64,000 nt of DNA from Mycobacterium fragae (GCF_002102185.1 NZ_LQOW01000028.1:283091-347090); one strand, 5' to 3'. Positions 41,324 to 50,326 are shown, counted from the stretch's first letter. Translations and numbers: made by a program. The notes: generated by a model from the sequence alone, not told the origin.

Positions 41324-42163
41324 ATGACAACCACCCGCACGGAACGAAGCTTCGACGGCGTGGGCGGCGTGCGCATCGTCTACGACGTCTGGATCCCCGA
41401 CGTCCCGCCGCGTGCGGTCGTCGTCCTCTCGCATGGGCTGGGCGAACACGCGCGCCGCTACGACCATGTCGCTCAGCGGTTCGGCGAGGCCGGGCTGGTG
41501 ACCTACGCGTTGGATCACCGCGGGCACGGCCGCTCGGGCGGCAAGCGGGTGCGGCTGAGGAGCATCTCCGAGTACACCGGCGACTTCGACGCGCTGGTCG
41601 GCATCGCCACCAAAGAACATCCCAGGTGCAAGCGCATTGTGCTCGGCCACAGCATGGGCGGCGGCATCGTGTTCGCCTACGGGGTGGAACGCCCCGACAA
41701 CTACGACCTGATGGTGCTTTCGGGCCCGGCGGTGGCGGCACAGAACGCCGTGTCGCCGCTGTTGGCCTGGGTCGCCAAGACCCTCGGCGCCATCGCGCCG
41801 GGTCTGCCGCTACAGGAACTCGACGTCGACGCGATATCCCGCGACCCCGCGGTGGTGACCGCCTACAACATCGACCCGATGGTGCACCACGGCAAGGTTC
41901 CCGCCGGTATCGCCCGCGCCCTGCTGCTGGTCGGCGAAACCATGCCCCAGCGGGCCGCCGCGCTCACCGCGCCGCTGCTGGTCGTGCATGGATCGGAGGA
42001 CAGGCTTATCGAGGTCGAGGGCAGCCGCCGGCTGATGGGCGCCGTCGGCAGTGCGGACGCCGAGTTGAAGGTCTATCCCCGGCTGTATCACGAGGTGTTC
42101 AACGAGCCGGAACGCTTTGCCGTGCTCGACGACGTGGTTTCGTGGATCGAGGCGAGGCTGTGA
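41324..42163 (+). CDS. monoacylglycerol lipase (Rv0183-like)
   Basis: 279 residues, the same length as Rv0183. Alpha/beta hydrolase with nucleophile GHSMGG (Ser110), Asp226 (GSEDR) and His256 (YHEVF), which coincide with the catalytic triad positions known for the M. tuberculosis enzyme. It hydrolyses monoacylglycerols, possibly host lipids, at the cell envelope. ATG 41324 chosen; the open frame starts earlier but overlaps sigG. Divergent from sigG over 45 bases. Confidence 0.93.
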   Translation: MTTTRTERSFDGVGGVRIVYDVWIPDVPPRAVVVLSHGLGEHARRYDHVAQRFGEAGLVTYALDHRGHGRSGGKRVRLRSISEYTGDFDALVGIATKEHPRCKRIVLGHSMGGGIVFAYGVERPDNYDLMVLSGPAVAAQNAVSPLLAWVAKTLGAIAPGLPLQELDVDAISRDPAVVTAYNIDPMVHHGKVPAGIARALLLVGETMPQRAAALTAPLLVVHGSEDRLIEVEGSRRLMGAVGSADAELKVYPRLYHEVFNEPERFAVLDDVVSWIEARL

Positions 42164-42206
42164 GTTGCGGAGCCGGAATGTCATGGGCGTCCCTTAGTTT
42201 GGTGCC

Positions 42207-42956
42207 ATGACCGACGACAAGATGCTGGCGCGCATCGCGGCCCTGTTGCGTCAGGCCGAGGGCACCGACAACGTCCATGAGGCGGAGGCATTCATGGCAG
42301 CCGCGCAGCGGCTGGCCACCGCCACCTCCATCGACTTGGCCGTGGCCCGCTCGCATGCGGACAAGCGCACACCCGCGCAGACCCCGATCCAGCGCACCAT
42401 CACCATCGGCGAGGCCGGCACAAAAGGGCTGCGCACCTACGTGCAACTGTTCGTGGTCATCGCCCACGCCAACGACGTCCAATGCGACGTGGCGTCCAAC
42501 TCCACATTCGTCTACGCCTACGGGTTCGCCGAGGACATCGATGCCAGTCATGCGCTGTATGCGAGTCTGGTGGTGCAGATGGTGCGCGCGTCGGACGCCT
42601 ACATCGCTTCCGGCGCGCACCGGCCCACTCCGACGATCACCGCCCGGCTGAATTTTCAGCTGGCGTTCGGCGCACGGATCGGACAGCGGTTGGCCGAGGC
42701 GCGAGAGCAAACCCAGCGAGAGGCGAAGAACGACCGTCGTCGTCCCCCGGGGACCGCTATCGCCTTGCGCGACAAGGAGATCGAACTGCGCGATTACTAC
42801 CGCAGCGAGTCGAAGGCGCGCGGCACCTGGCGGGCAGTTTCCGCGTCTGCCGGATATTCGTCGGCGGCTCGACGGGCCGGGGATCGAGCCGGCAAGCGGG
42901 CCCGGCTGGGACACGGTCCGGAGCTCTCGGCAGCGCGGAGCGCGCTGGAGCGGTGA
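42207..42956 (+). CDS. DUF2786 domain protein (Rv0184-like)
   Basis: 249 residues, the same as Rv0184. The N-terminal DUF2786 segment (MLARIAALLRQAEGTDNVHE, AEAFMAAAQRLA) is followed by a helical middle region and a basic C-terminus (SARRAGDRAGKRARLG). Cytoplasmic, function unknown. Its TGA overlaps the GTG of the next gene by 4 bases, so it is coupled to the metallohydrolase and bglS in one operon. Confidence 0.86.
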   Translation: MTDDKMLARIAALLRQAEGTDNVHEAEAFMAAAQRLATATSIDLAVARSHADKRTPAQTPIQRTITIGEAGTKGLRTYVQLFVVIAHANDVQCDVASNSTFVYAYGFAEDIDASHALYASLVVQMVRASDAYIASGAHRPTPTITARLNFQLAFGARIGQRLAEAREQTQREAKNDRRRPPGTAIALRDKEIELRDYYRSESKARGTWRAVSASAGYSSAARRAGDRAGKRARLGHGPELSAARSALER

Positions 42957-43465
42957 CCGCCGGCGAACCTGCTGCCCGAGACACGCAGCGCTCGAAGGTC
43001 TACGCCGCCGAGGAATTCGTCCGGACACTGTTCGAACGTGCCGCCGAACATGCGTCTCGCAGCGTCGAATTCTTCGGCGCCCAGTTGACGCTGCCGCCCG
43101 AGGCGCGGTTCGGTTCGGTCCCGGCGGTGCAGCGCTACGTCGACGAGGTGCTGGCGCTACCCGCGGTCCGACGGAAGTGGCCCTCGGTTCCGCCGCTGAC
43201 GGTGCGGGCTCGACGGGCTTCCACCGCTGCGCACTACGAAAACCGCGACGGCACAGGCATTATCGCCGTACCAGACCTGACCACAGCCGACTGGGCGATG
43301 CGCGAGCTGGTGGTGTTGCACGAAATCGCGCACCACCTCTGCGAGGACCAGCCGCCGCATGGACCCCGATACGTCGACACCCTGTGCACCCTGGCCGAGT
43401 TGGTGATGGGGCCGGAAGTCGGGCATGTGCTGCGGGTGGTTTACGCGAAGGAGGGCGTGCGGTGA
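42953..43465 (+). CDS. putative zinc metallohydrolase (Rv0185-like, TIGR04338 type)
   Basis: 170 residues. Zinc motif HEIAHH at residues 123-128 in VVLHEIAHHLCED, with a further candidate ligand downstream (HGPRYVDTL). No signal peptide. GTG start overlapping the upstream stop (GTGA); its own stop overlaps bglS in the same way. The frame is open upstream only as a shadow of the DUF2786 gene. The tight three-gene arrangement suggests linked function, but no substrate can be named. Confidence 0.85.
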   Translation: MTAGEPAARDTQRSKVYAAEEFVRTLFERAAEHASRSVEFFGAQLTLPPEARFGSVPAVQRYVDEVLALPAVRRKWPSVPPLTVRARRASTAAHYENRDGTGIIAVPDLTTADWAMRELVVLHEIAHHLCEDQPPHGPRYVDTLCTLAELVMGPEVGHVLRVVYAKEGVR

Positions 43466-45570
43466 CCGACCCCGATACCCGTGCCCGCGACGTCGAGATG
43501 CAGATGACCGACGAGGAGCGGTTCTCGTTGCTCGTCAGCGTGATGGGCGTGAACAAGTGGTTGCCGTTTCGGGATGCGCGCATACCGCCTGACGTTCCCA
43601 TGTGCGCCGGCTATGTTCCCGGCGTCCCGCGCCTCGGAGTGCCCGCGCTGTTGATGAGCGACGCCGGTCTCGGCGTAACCAATCCCGGTTACCGGCCGGG
43701 CGACACCGCGACCGCACTACCCGCCGGTCTGGCGCTGGCGGCCGGCTTCGACCCGGCGCTCGCCCGCGCGGGAGGAGAAGCGATCGGGCGGGAGGCGCGC
43801 AGCCGCGGATTCAACGTGCAACTGGCCGGCGGTATCAACCTTGCCCGCGACCCCCGCAACGGCCGCAACTTCGAATACCTCTCCGAGGACCCACTTTTGA
43901 GCGCCGCGATGGCGGCAGAGTCGATCAACGGCATCCAGCAGCAAGGCGTCATCTCGACGATCAAGCATTACTCGCTGAACTGCAATGAAACCAACCGCCA
44001 TTGGCTCGACGCCGTCATCGACCCAACCGAACATCGCGAATCCGACTTGCTGGCTTTCGAAATCGCCATCGAGCGATCACAGCCGGGTGCAGTGATGGCG
44101 GCGTACAACAAGGTCAACGGCGAGTCCGCCGCGGGAAACGCCCTGCTGCTCAACGACGTGTTGAAAGTCGCGTGGGGATACCGCGGCTGGGTGATGTCCG
44201 ACTGGGGCTCGACGCCGAGCTGGGAGTACGCCCTCAAGGGCCTGGACCAGGAATCTGGTGCGCAGATCGACGGCTTGTTCTGGCAGTCAGAGGCGTTCAC
44301 CGACCCGCTCAAGGCCGCGTACGCCGACGGGAAGCTGTCCCGACAGCGCTTGTCGGACATGGTGCGCCGAATCTTGCGATCGATCTTCGCCGTGGGCGTC
44401 GACCAGTGGGACACCGCACCCCAGCCGGATCTGGCCGCACACCATCGGATCGCGTTGCAGATCGCCCGCCAAGGTATCGTCTTGTTGAAAAACGATGGCG
44501 TGTTGCCGCTTTCGGCTGAGTCAACCGCGCGCATCGCGGTCATCGGCGGGTGTGCGCAGATTGGTGTGCCGGCCGGCTGCGGGTCGAGCGCCGTGGTTCC
44601 GCCCCGGGGTTATGCCGCGGTGTTCCCGATCGGGTGGCCGGGTGGCCTGCGCGAACTGTGCCTGTTGCCTTCGTCGCCGGTAACCGAACTGAGAAAGCAG
44701 CTGCCGAACGCAGGGGTGGAATTCGACCCCGGCGTCAGCCCGGCAGAGGCGGTGCTGGCGGCGCGAGACGCGGATGTCGCGATCGTATGCGCGATCCGGG
44801 TGGAGGGCGAGGGCTTCGACAGCGCCGACCTGTCGTTGCCGTGGGGTCAGGACGCGGTCATTGCCGCGGTGGCGCAGGCGAACCCGAACACCGTCGTGGT
44901 ATTGGAGACCGGCAACCCGGTCGCAATGCCCTGGCGCGGCGCGGTCAACGCGATCGTCCAAGCCTGGTACCCGGGCCAGGCCGGCGGTCAGGCGATCGCG
45001 GAAGTCATTGCCGGACGGGTGAATCCGTCGGGCCGGCTGCCGATCACCTTCCCGGTTGATCTCGCCCAGACGCCCCGCCCGCAGCTGCCGGGCTTGGGCG
45101 TCCCGTGGGGTACCGCCTCAACCATCCACTACACCGAAGGCGCCGAGGTCGGCTACCGCTGGTTCGCGAGGCAGGGCCACACACCGATGTTCGCGTTCGG
45201 CCATGGCTTGTCCTATACCGCCTTTGAACATCGCGACCTCGCCGTCACCGGCGGCGACACCATCACCGCCAGCTTCACCGTGGTCAACTCCGGCGATCGC
45301 GCCGGTGCCGACGTCCCACAGCTGTACCTCACCGCGGCGCCGGGCGAGCGGCGGTTGCGGTTGCTCGGATTCGAGCGGATCGAACTCCAGCCGGGCGAGT
45401 CTCGCCGGGTGACCATCGAGGCGGAGCCACGGCTGCTGGCCCGCTACGACGACGCGGTCGGTGCCTGGCGAATCACCGAGGGCAGCCACGACGTGGCGGT
45501 GGGAGCGTCGGCGGCGGCGCTGGACCTGACCGCCAAAGTCGAGCTGGCCGGCCGCGTCTTCGGACGCTGA
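43462..45570 (+). CDS. bglS: beta-glucosidase, glycoside hydrolase family 3
   Basis: 702 residues, close to the 691 of Rv0186. GH3 N-terminal barrel with the KHYSLNCNETNR loop near residue 168 and the nucleophile Asp in VMSDWGS near residue 246. The GH3 C-terminal domain begins around 330 (GIVLLKNDGVLPL). A fibronectin-III-like domain lies at about 600-690 (TASFTVVNSGDRAGADVPQL). No signal peptide, so probably intracellular hydrolysis of beta-glucosides. GTG start overlaps the previous stop. Confidence 0.93.
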   Translation: MTDPDTRARDVEMQMTDEERFSLLVSVMGVNKWLPFRDARIPPDVPMCAGYVPGVPRLGVPALLMSDAGLGVTNPGYRPGDTATALPAGLALAAGFDPALARAGGEAIGREARSRGFNVQLAGGINLARDPRNGRNFEYLSEDPLLSAAMAAESINGIQQQGVISTIKHYSLNCNETNRHWLDAVIDPTEHRESDLLAFEIAIERSQPGAVMAAYNKVNGESAAGNALLLNDVLKVAWGYRGWVMSDWGSTPSWEYALKGLDQESGAQIDGLFWQSEAFTDPLKAAYADGKLSRQRLSDMVRRILRSIFAVGVDQWDTAPQPDLAAHHRIALQIARQGIVLLKNDGVLPLSAESTARIAVIGGCAQIGVPAGCGSSAVVPPRGYAAVFPIGWPGGLRELCLLPSSPVTELRKQLPNAGVEFDPGVSPAEAVLAARDADVAIVCAIRVEGEGFDSADLSLPWGQDAVIAAVAQANPNTVVVLETGNPVAMPWRGAVNAIVQAWYPGQAGGQAIAEVIAGRVNPSGRLPITFPVDLAQTPRPQLPGLGVPWGTASTIHYTEGAEVGYRWFARQGHTPMFAFGHGLSYTAFEHRDLAVTGGDTITASFTVVNSGDRAGADVPQLYLTAAPGERRLRLLGFERIELQPGESRRVTIEAEPRLLARYDDAVGAWRITEGSHDVAVGASAAALDLTAKVELAGRVFGR

Positions 45571-45594
45571 CCGGCCGGCCCGTGAGAGGCATCG

Positions 45595-45738
45595 CTAGCC
45601 GACGGCAACCATTTCGTCGCCGCATGTGCACCGATACGGGTGGTCCGCGTCAGCGCAATGGCATTCGACCTCGATGCGCACGCGGCAGCCACAACCTTCG
45701 TGGCCGCAGGTGAGTACTGTCCCTGCCTCGTTTGCCAT
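45595..45738 (-). CDS. mymT: copper metallothionein MymT
   Basis: 47 residues, Cys-rich: MANEAGTVLTCGHEGCGCR, then a CHCADAD and YRCTCGDE segment. The Cys/His spacing and flanking residues match mycobacterial MymT, which binds several Cu(I) ions and protects against copper. Ribosome site GGTGGAG just before the ATG. It is convergent with bglS (24 bases). The RicR-type palindrome lies about 70 bases upstream, so copper should induce it through RicR. Confidence 0.93.
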   Translation of the reverse strand: MANEAGTVLTCGHEGCGCRVRIEVECHCADADHPYRCTCGDEMVAVG

Positions 45739-45807
45739 CGACTCCACCTATCTAGTCTGGGGACCTCCGAACTGAGGGCTCCCTGCGGACAACTACAACT
45801 GTAGCAT

Positions 45808-45824
45808 ATACCCCCTAGGGGTAT
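45808..45824. promoter_or_regulatory. RicR copper operator at mymT/O-methyltransferase
   Basis: ATACCCC-CTA-GGGGTAT, perfect 7-base arms with 3-base spacer, the known RicR/CsoR-type mycobacterial copper box. It lies between mymT (start 45738, minus) and the O-methyltransferase (start 45874, plus), 50 bases from the latter, so it could affect both. Confidence 0.88.
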
Positions 45825-45873
45825 GGGGTAAAGCCCTTCTTTGAGACGACGAGCGCCGGGCTAGCGTGGCGTC

Positions 45874-46527
45874 ATGACCCAAAAGCCGAGTCCGCAAGAT
45901 GTTGACGCGTTTTTGGACGCCACCGTCGTCGGTGACGATCCGGTGTTGTCCGCTGCGCTGGAGGCCAGCGAGGCGGCCGGGCTGCCGCGGATCGCGGTGT
46001 CGGCCCAACAAGGCAAGTTCCTGTGCCTGTTGGCCGCCGCCATGGGGGCGCATCGGATTTTGGAGATCGGCACGCTGGGCGGATTCAGCACCATTTGGCT
46101 GGCCCGCGGCGCCGGCCCCGACGGGAGCGTCGTGACGCTGGAATATGAGCCCAGGCACGCAGAAGTCGCGCGGGCCAATATCGCTCGCGCCGGGTTCGGC
46201 GACCGGGTGGAGGTGCTGGTCGGCCCTGCGTTGGAGACACTGCCGACGGTGACCGGCCCGTTCGACCTGGTATTCATCGACGCCGACAAGGAAAACAACG
46301 TCGGCTACCTCGAGTGGGCGGTCCGGCTGACCGAGCCGGGCTCAGTTATCGTGGTGGACAACGTCATTCGTGATGGCGGAGTTTTGTCACCGGGCGCCGA
46401 CGACGTGTTGGGCGCGACCCGGCGCACGCTGGAACTGATGGGCGAGCATCCGCGCCTTGATACCGCGGTCCTTCAGACGGTTGGGGCGAAGCACTGGGAC
46501 GGGTTCGCGCTGGCGTTGGTGAAGTGA
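45874..46527 (+). CDS. O-methyltransferase (Rv0187-like)
   Basis: 217 residues, class I catechol/caffeoyl-CoA O-methyltransferase family. SAM motif RILEIGTLGGFSTIWLA near residue 68, metal/substrate motif DLVFIDADKENNVGYLEWA with the divalent-metal Asp, and VIVVDNVIRDG. Cytoplasmic; substrate unknown. It shares its upstream region with mymT and the RicR box, so copper control is possible. Start ATG fits the family. Confidence 0.9.
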   Translation: MTQKPSPQDVDAFLDATVVGDDPVLSAALEASEAAGLPRIAVSAQQGKFLCLLAAAMGAHRILEIGTLGGFSTIWLARGAGPDGSVVTLEYEPRHAEVARANIARAGFGDRVEVLVGPALETLPTVTGPFDLVFIDADKENNVGYLEWAVRLTEPGSVIVVDNVIRDGGVLSPGADDVLGATRRTLELMGEHPRLDTAVLQTVGAKHWDGFALALVK

Positions 46528-46530
46528 GCG

Positions 46531-47511
46531 TCAGGGCGTCAGGTCCACGACAGCTTGCTGCGCCGAAATGATTTCGCCGATCCGCAGCACGGTCTCACCC
46601 GCATAGAGTGCGCCGGAGTCCACTGACGAATTCGGCATGCCGTTCAGCGGCGCCAGCGGTGTGAATACCGGCAGGGCTGGCGATTGCACCCGGATGAGTG
46701 CGCCTGCGTCGAAATACCCCAGCACCGCCAGCCAGCGGCTGGCCGCGTTGAGGGCAGTAGGCAGTGCTTTGGCCGTGCCGTCGTCGCGGCACCATTTCTG
46801 CGTGGCGGCGTTGGGCACGACTCGGTGCCGAAGCGGCCAGCTCAGGCCGAACAGCGTGGTTTCCAGTGTCTTGTCTGCGTTGAGGATTCGTCGTTGATAC
46901 TCCGGGTGAGCGTTGGCCTCGTGGGTCAGCAGAAACCGTGTTCCGGCGATGACGCCGGTGGCTCCCGCGTCGAGTGCCGCGCGCGTGTCGGCGCCGGTTG
47001 CGATTCCCCCGGCAAGGAACACCGGGCGCGCACCGGCAACGGCCCGGGCCTGCGGCAGAAAGTCGAGAGCCGGCATGGTTCCGACGAGATGGCCTCCGGC
47101 CTCGCGTCCCTGTGCGATCAAACCGTCGGCGCCCCAGCCGATTGCCTGGCGTGCCTGCGCCTCGGTGCCGACCATGACGAAGACGAAAATCCCTGCGTCG
47201 CGCAGGCGTTCGACGATGCCGCGATCGCCGCCGAAAGCCACCACGACAACGTCGACGCGCGCATCGACGCACACCGCAACATGGCTGCGACGCGCGAAGG
47301 GCATCAACAGGTTGACCGCGACCGCGCGATCGGGGGCCTCGGCGCGCACTTGATCTATCGCGGCCCGCAGTTGACCGGGTGACGTCAAACCCAGGGTGCC
47401 CAGTCCGCCCGCCTTGGCGACGGCGCCGGCCAGCTTCGCGCCGGCCAGCCCGCCGCCCATTCCGGCCTGACCTATCGGAACGTCGAGCTGGAGTCGGTCA
47501 GCGATGTCCAT
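46531..47511 (-). CDS. nitronate monooxygenase-family FMN protein
   Basis: 326 residues from ATG 47511, which has AGAAAGGT upstream. TIM-barrel of the 2-nitropropane dioxygenase/NMO family: LDVPIGQAGMGGGLAGAKLA at the N-terminus, GREAGGHLVGT (phosphate/FMN loop) and PVFLAGGIATGAD, followed by GVIAGTRFLLT. Oxidises nitronates or acts as an enoyl-reductase-like FMN protein; not assignable further. The longer frame upstream is non-coding. It is 3 bases from the convergent O-methyltransferase end. Confidence 0.87.
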   Translation of the reverse strand: MDIADRLQLDVPIGQAGMGGGLAGAKLAGAVAKAGGLGTLGLTSPGQLRAAIDQVRAEAPDRAVAVNLLMPFARRSHVAVCVDARVDVVVVAFGGDRGIVERLRDAGIFVFVMVGTEAQARQAIGWGADGLIAQGREAGGHLVGTMPALDFLPQARAVAGARPVFLAGGIATGADTRAALDAGATGVIAGTRFLLTHEANAHPEYQRRILNADKTLETTLFGLSWPLRHRVVPNAATQKWCRDDGTAKALPTALNAASRWLAVLGYFDAGALIRVQSPALPVFTPLAPLNGMPNSSVDSGALYAGETVLRIGEIISAQQAVVDLTP

Positions 47512-47643
47512 AGCGCACCTTTCTGTCGCCTCGGGGACACCCGAGCTTCGTTGCTGGCACCACGCTGGCGAGCGTAATCTGGGAAAAGGTGGATGGGTTG
47601 CAGGGAGCCCAAAAGGCTTGCTGCATAACAGAAAGGTCACAAA

Positions 47644-48087
47644 ATGAGCACAGTCCATTCATCAATCGATCACCACCCGGATTTGTTGGCTCTGCGGGCA
47701 CGGTATGAGCGCGCTGCCGAGTCGATGACCGCACAGGGCACCTTCGGCCTGACGCTGCTGACGGCGGTTTACGCGGCCATTTCGCCGTGGGTTGTCGGAT
47801 TCCAGGGAACGAGGGCGCTTGCTGTCAGCGATCTCATCGTCGGACTCGTCTGCGTGGCGTTGGCGTTCGGATACGCGATGGCACTGGACCGCAGTCACGG
47901 CATGACGTGGACGCTTCCGTGCCTCGGCGTGTGGTTCATCGTCTCGCCGTGGGTCATTCACGGTGTCTCGCCGCACGGCGGCATGATCTGGTCGAACGTC
48001 ATCGCAGGCGCGGTGCTGACCGTACTGGGCTTGAACGCGATGTACTTCGGCATGCGCGCGCGTAGCGCCGAAGCAAAGCACGCATAG
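47644..48087 (+). CDS. SPW-repeat membrane protein (Rv0188-like)
   Basis: 147 residues with four hydrophobic helices and two SPW repeats (ISPWVVGFQG near residue 47, IVSPWVIHGVSPHGG near residue 100). The repeat pair marks the SPW family of small membrane proteins of unknown role. Length and position fit Rv0188. Ribosome site AGAAAGGT 6 bases upstream; the same ten bases ACAGAAAGGT also precede the divergent NMO gene. Confidence 0.87.
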   Translation: MSTVHSSIDHHPDLLALRARYERAAESMTAQGTFGLTLLTAVYAAISPWVVGFQGTRALAVSDLIVGLVCVALAFGYAMALDRSHGMTWTLPCLGVWFIVSPWVIHGVSPHGGMIWSNVIAGAVLTVLGLNAMYFGMRARSAEAKHA

Positions 48088-48158
48088 CCGGCCCAGGCGC
48101 GAACTCGCCTCGAACCCGGCCGGACCAGCCGGCCGGGAGTGGTATGTCGTGGCCAACG

Positions 48159-49868
48159 TTATGTGCAGACCGCTCCGATGGCGGCCGAACCCACTAACTT
48201 GACGTACTTGGCCAGTACACCCGTCGTGTAGCGCGGCGGCAACGGCGTGAAACCCGCACGGCGGGACGCGAACTCGTCGTCGTCAACCAGCACGTCCAAC
48301 GTGCTGTTGGCGACGTCGAGGCGGACTCGGTCGCCGTCGCGCAGGAAGGCGATCGGCCCACCGTCGACCGCTTCGGGTGCAATGTGGCCCACGCACAGGC
48401 CGGTAGTGCCGCCGGAGAACCGACCATCGGTCAACAGCAACACATCCTTGCCGAGGCCGGCGCCCTTGATGGCGCCCGTGATGGCCAGCATCTCGCGCAT
48501 GCCCGGACCGCCCTTAGGTCCTTCGTAGCGGATCACCACCGCGTCGCCGGCTGTGATGGTGCCGTCTTCGAGCGCGTCCAAGGCGGCCCGCTCCCGGTCG
48601 AAAACCCTTGCGGTGCCTTCGAACACGTCGTTGTCGAAACCCGCTGTCTTCACCACCGCGCCCTCCGGCGCCAGCGACCCGTGCAAGATAGTGATGCCGC
48701 CGGTGGGATGGATGGGATTGGCAAAAGCCCGCAGCACCTTGCCGTCTGGATCGGGTGGGGTGAGGTGCGCGAGGTTGTCGGCCACGGTCTGCCCGCTCAC
48801 CGTCAAGCAGTCCCCATGCAGCAGGCCGGCATCCAGTAGCGCTTTCATCACCACCGGGACACCGCCGGTGCGATCCACGTCGAGCATCACATGCCGGCCG
48901 AAGGGCTTGACGTCAGCAAGATGTGGCACCCGTGCGCCGATTCGGCTGAAATCGTCCAGTGACAGCTTGACATTGGCCTCGTAAGCGATCGCCAACAAAT
49001 GCAGCACGGCATTGGTGGAGCCGCCGAACGCCATCACCACTGCGATCGCGTTCTCGAACGCCTCCTTGGTGAGAATGTCGCGTGCGGTGATGCCGCGGCG
49101 CAGCAGTTCGACAACGGCTTCTCCACTGTGCCTGGCGAAGGCATCGCGGCGGCGATCCGTCGCGGGTGGTGCCGCACTTCCGGGCAGCGACATGCCCAGT
49201 GCCTCAGCGGCGCTGGCCATGGTGTTGGCCGTGTACATGCCACCGCACGCGCCTTCGCCGGGACAGATGGCACGCTCGATGGCGTCGACGTCCTCGCGCG
49301 GCATCAGCCCGCGGGCACACGCGCCGACCGCCTCGAAGGCGTCGATGATCGTGACCTCACGCTCGCTGCCGTCGGACAGCTTGGCGCGCCCCGGCAGGAT
49401 GGTGCCGGCGTAGAGGAACACCGCCGCCAAATCCAGCCGCGCGGCGGCCATCAGCATTCCGGGCAGCGACTTGTCGCAGCCAGCCAGCAGCAGCATGCCG
49501 TCGAATCGTTCGGCTTGCATCACGGTCTCCACGCTGTCGGCGATCAGCTCGCGCGACACCAGCGAGAAGTGCATGCCCTCATGGCCCATCGAGATACCGT
49601 CCGAGACCGAAATCGTCGCGAACTCAAGCGGATAGCCGCCGGCGGCAAACACGCCGTCCTTGACCGCTTTGGCCAGCCGGTCCAAAGACAGGTTGCAGGG
49701 CGTGATCTCGTTCCACGACGACGCCACCCCGATCTGCGGCTTGGCGAAGTCGTCGTCATCCATGCCTACCGCGCGCAGCATGCCACGCGCGGCGGCTTTC
49801 TCGAGACCGTCGGTGACGTCGCGGCTGCGGGGTTTGAGATCGGGGGTTTCGGGCTTGTTCTGGGGCAC
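48159..49868 (-). CDS. ilvD: dihydroxy-acid dehydratase
   Basis: 569 residues from GTG 49868. Fe-S enzyme of branched-chain amino acid synthesis, converting 2,3-dihydroxy acids to 2-keto acids. Cluster and Mg ligands lie in WNEITPCNLS, LLAGCDKSLPG and GEGACGGMYTANTM. An in-frame ATG at 49910 is possible. I prefer the GTG because it gives the VPQ... start that resembles the MPQ... start of M. tuberculosis IlvD (Rv0189c). The RicR box lies just upstream of either start, in the gap shared with ricR. Confidence 0.93.
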   Translation of the reverse strand: MPQNKPETPDLKPRSRDVTDGLEKAAARGMLRAVGMDDDDFAKPQIGVASSWNEITPCNLSLDRLAKAVKDGVFAAGGYPLEFATISVSDGISMGHEGMHFSLVSRELIADSVETVMQAERFDGMLLLAGCDKSLPGMLMAAARLDLAAVFLYAGTILPGRAKLSDGSEREVTIIDAFEAVGACARGLMPREDVDAIERAICPGEGACGGMYTANTMASAAEALGMSLPGSAAPPATDRRRDAFARHSGEAVVELLRRGITARDILTKEAFENAIAVVMAFGGSTNAVLHLLAIAYEANVKLSLDDFSRIGARVPHLADVKPFGRHVMLDVDRTGGVPVVMKALLDAGLLHGDCLTVSGQTVADNLAHLTPPDPDGKVLRAFANPIHPTGGITILHGSLAPEGAVVKTAGFDNDVFEGTARVFDRERAALDALEDGTITAGDAVVIRYEGPKGGPGMREMLAITGAIKGAGLGKDVLLLTDGRFSGGTTGLCVGHIAPEAVDGGPIAFLRDGDRVRLDVANSTLDVLVDDDEFASRRAGFTPLPPRYTTGVLAKYVKLVGSAAIGAVCT

Positions 49869-49914
49869 GGCCCAAGTATGCGCGTGCCGGTTGTGCCCGC
49901 CAAAATTCATTTAT

Positions 49915-49931
49915 ATACCCCGGTGGGGTAT
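49915..49931. promoter_or_regulatory. RicR copper operator at ricR/ilvD
   Basis: ATACCCC-GGT-GGGGTAT, same arms and spacing as the mymT box. It is 104 bases upstream of ricR and directly upstream of the divergent ilvD. It fits autoregulation of ricR, known in M. tuberculosis. Confidence 0.88.
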
Positions 49932-50035
49932 GAGGTAGCCTGGCGGCATGACGACACGGCTCGGGGCGCCGTTGAAAGCGCTCGAGCCGAGATCGACAAT
50001 AAGCTGGATCAAACGATCACGACGTTGGAGAGTAG

Positions 50036-50326
50036 ATGACACCGGCACACGGATACTCGTCGCAGAAGGACAACTACGCCAAACGCCTGCGGCGCATCGA
50101 GGGCCAGGTGCGTGGCATCGCGAAGATGATCGAGGACGATAAGTACTGCATCGACGTCCTCACGCAGATCAGCGCCGCCAACAGCGCGCTGCGGTCGGTG
50201 GCGTTGAACCTGCTTGACGAGCACCTCGGACACTGCGTCACCCGAGCGGTGGCCGAGGGCGGCAACGAGGCCGACGAGAAGCTCGCCGAAGCCTCCGCGG
50301 CGATTGCACGGCTCGTCCGCTCCTGA
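50036..50326 (+). CDS. ricR: copper-sensing repressor RicR (CsoR family)
   Basis: 96 residues, all-helical CsoR-type protein: YAKRLRRIEGQVRGIAKMI, Cu(I) ligands Cys38, His63 and Cys67 (DEHLGHC). It binds its palindromes when copper-free and leaves them when Cu(I) binds. Both boxes found in this window (at mymT and at its own gene) are expected targets. ATG 50036, with a purine-rich GGAGAG site upstream. It corresponds to Rv0190. Confidence 0.95.
   Translation: MTPAHGYSSQKDNYAKRLRRIEGQVRGIAKMIEDDKYCIDVLTQISAANSALRSVALNLLDEHLGHCVTRAVAEGGNEADEKLAEASAAIARLVRS

Noticed and set aside
40283..41650. 455-codon version of SigG
   Set aside because: The first ~120 codons run through the divergent lipase gene, whose catalytic triad and length are intact, so the sigma factor must start near 41278-41302.
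43177..43461. In-frame extension upstream of bglS
   Set aside because: It lies in the metallohydrolase gene; the GTGA overlap at 43462 gives a normal GH3 length.
49923..50039. Small frame ending ...DQTITTLESR that overlaps the ricR ATG as ATGA
   Set aside because: Its only GTG start lies inside the RicR operator, upstream of any likely transcript start, and no other start codon with a ribosome site follows.
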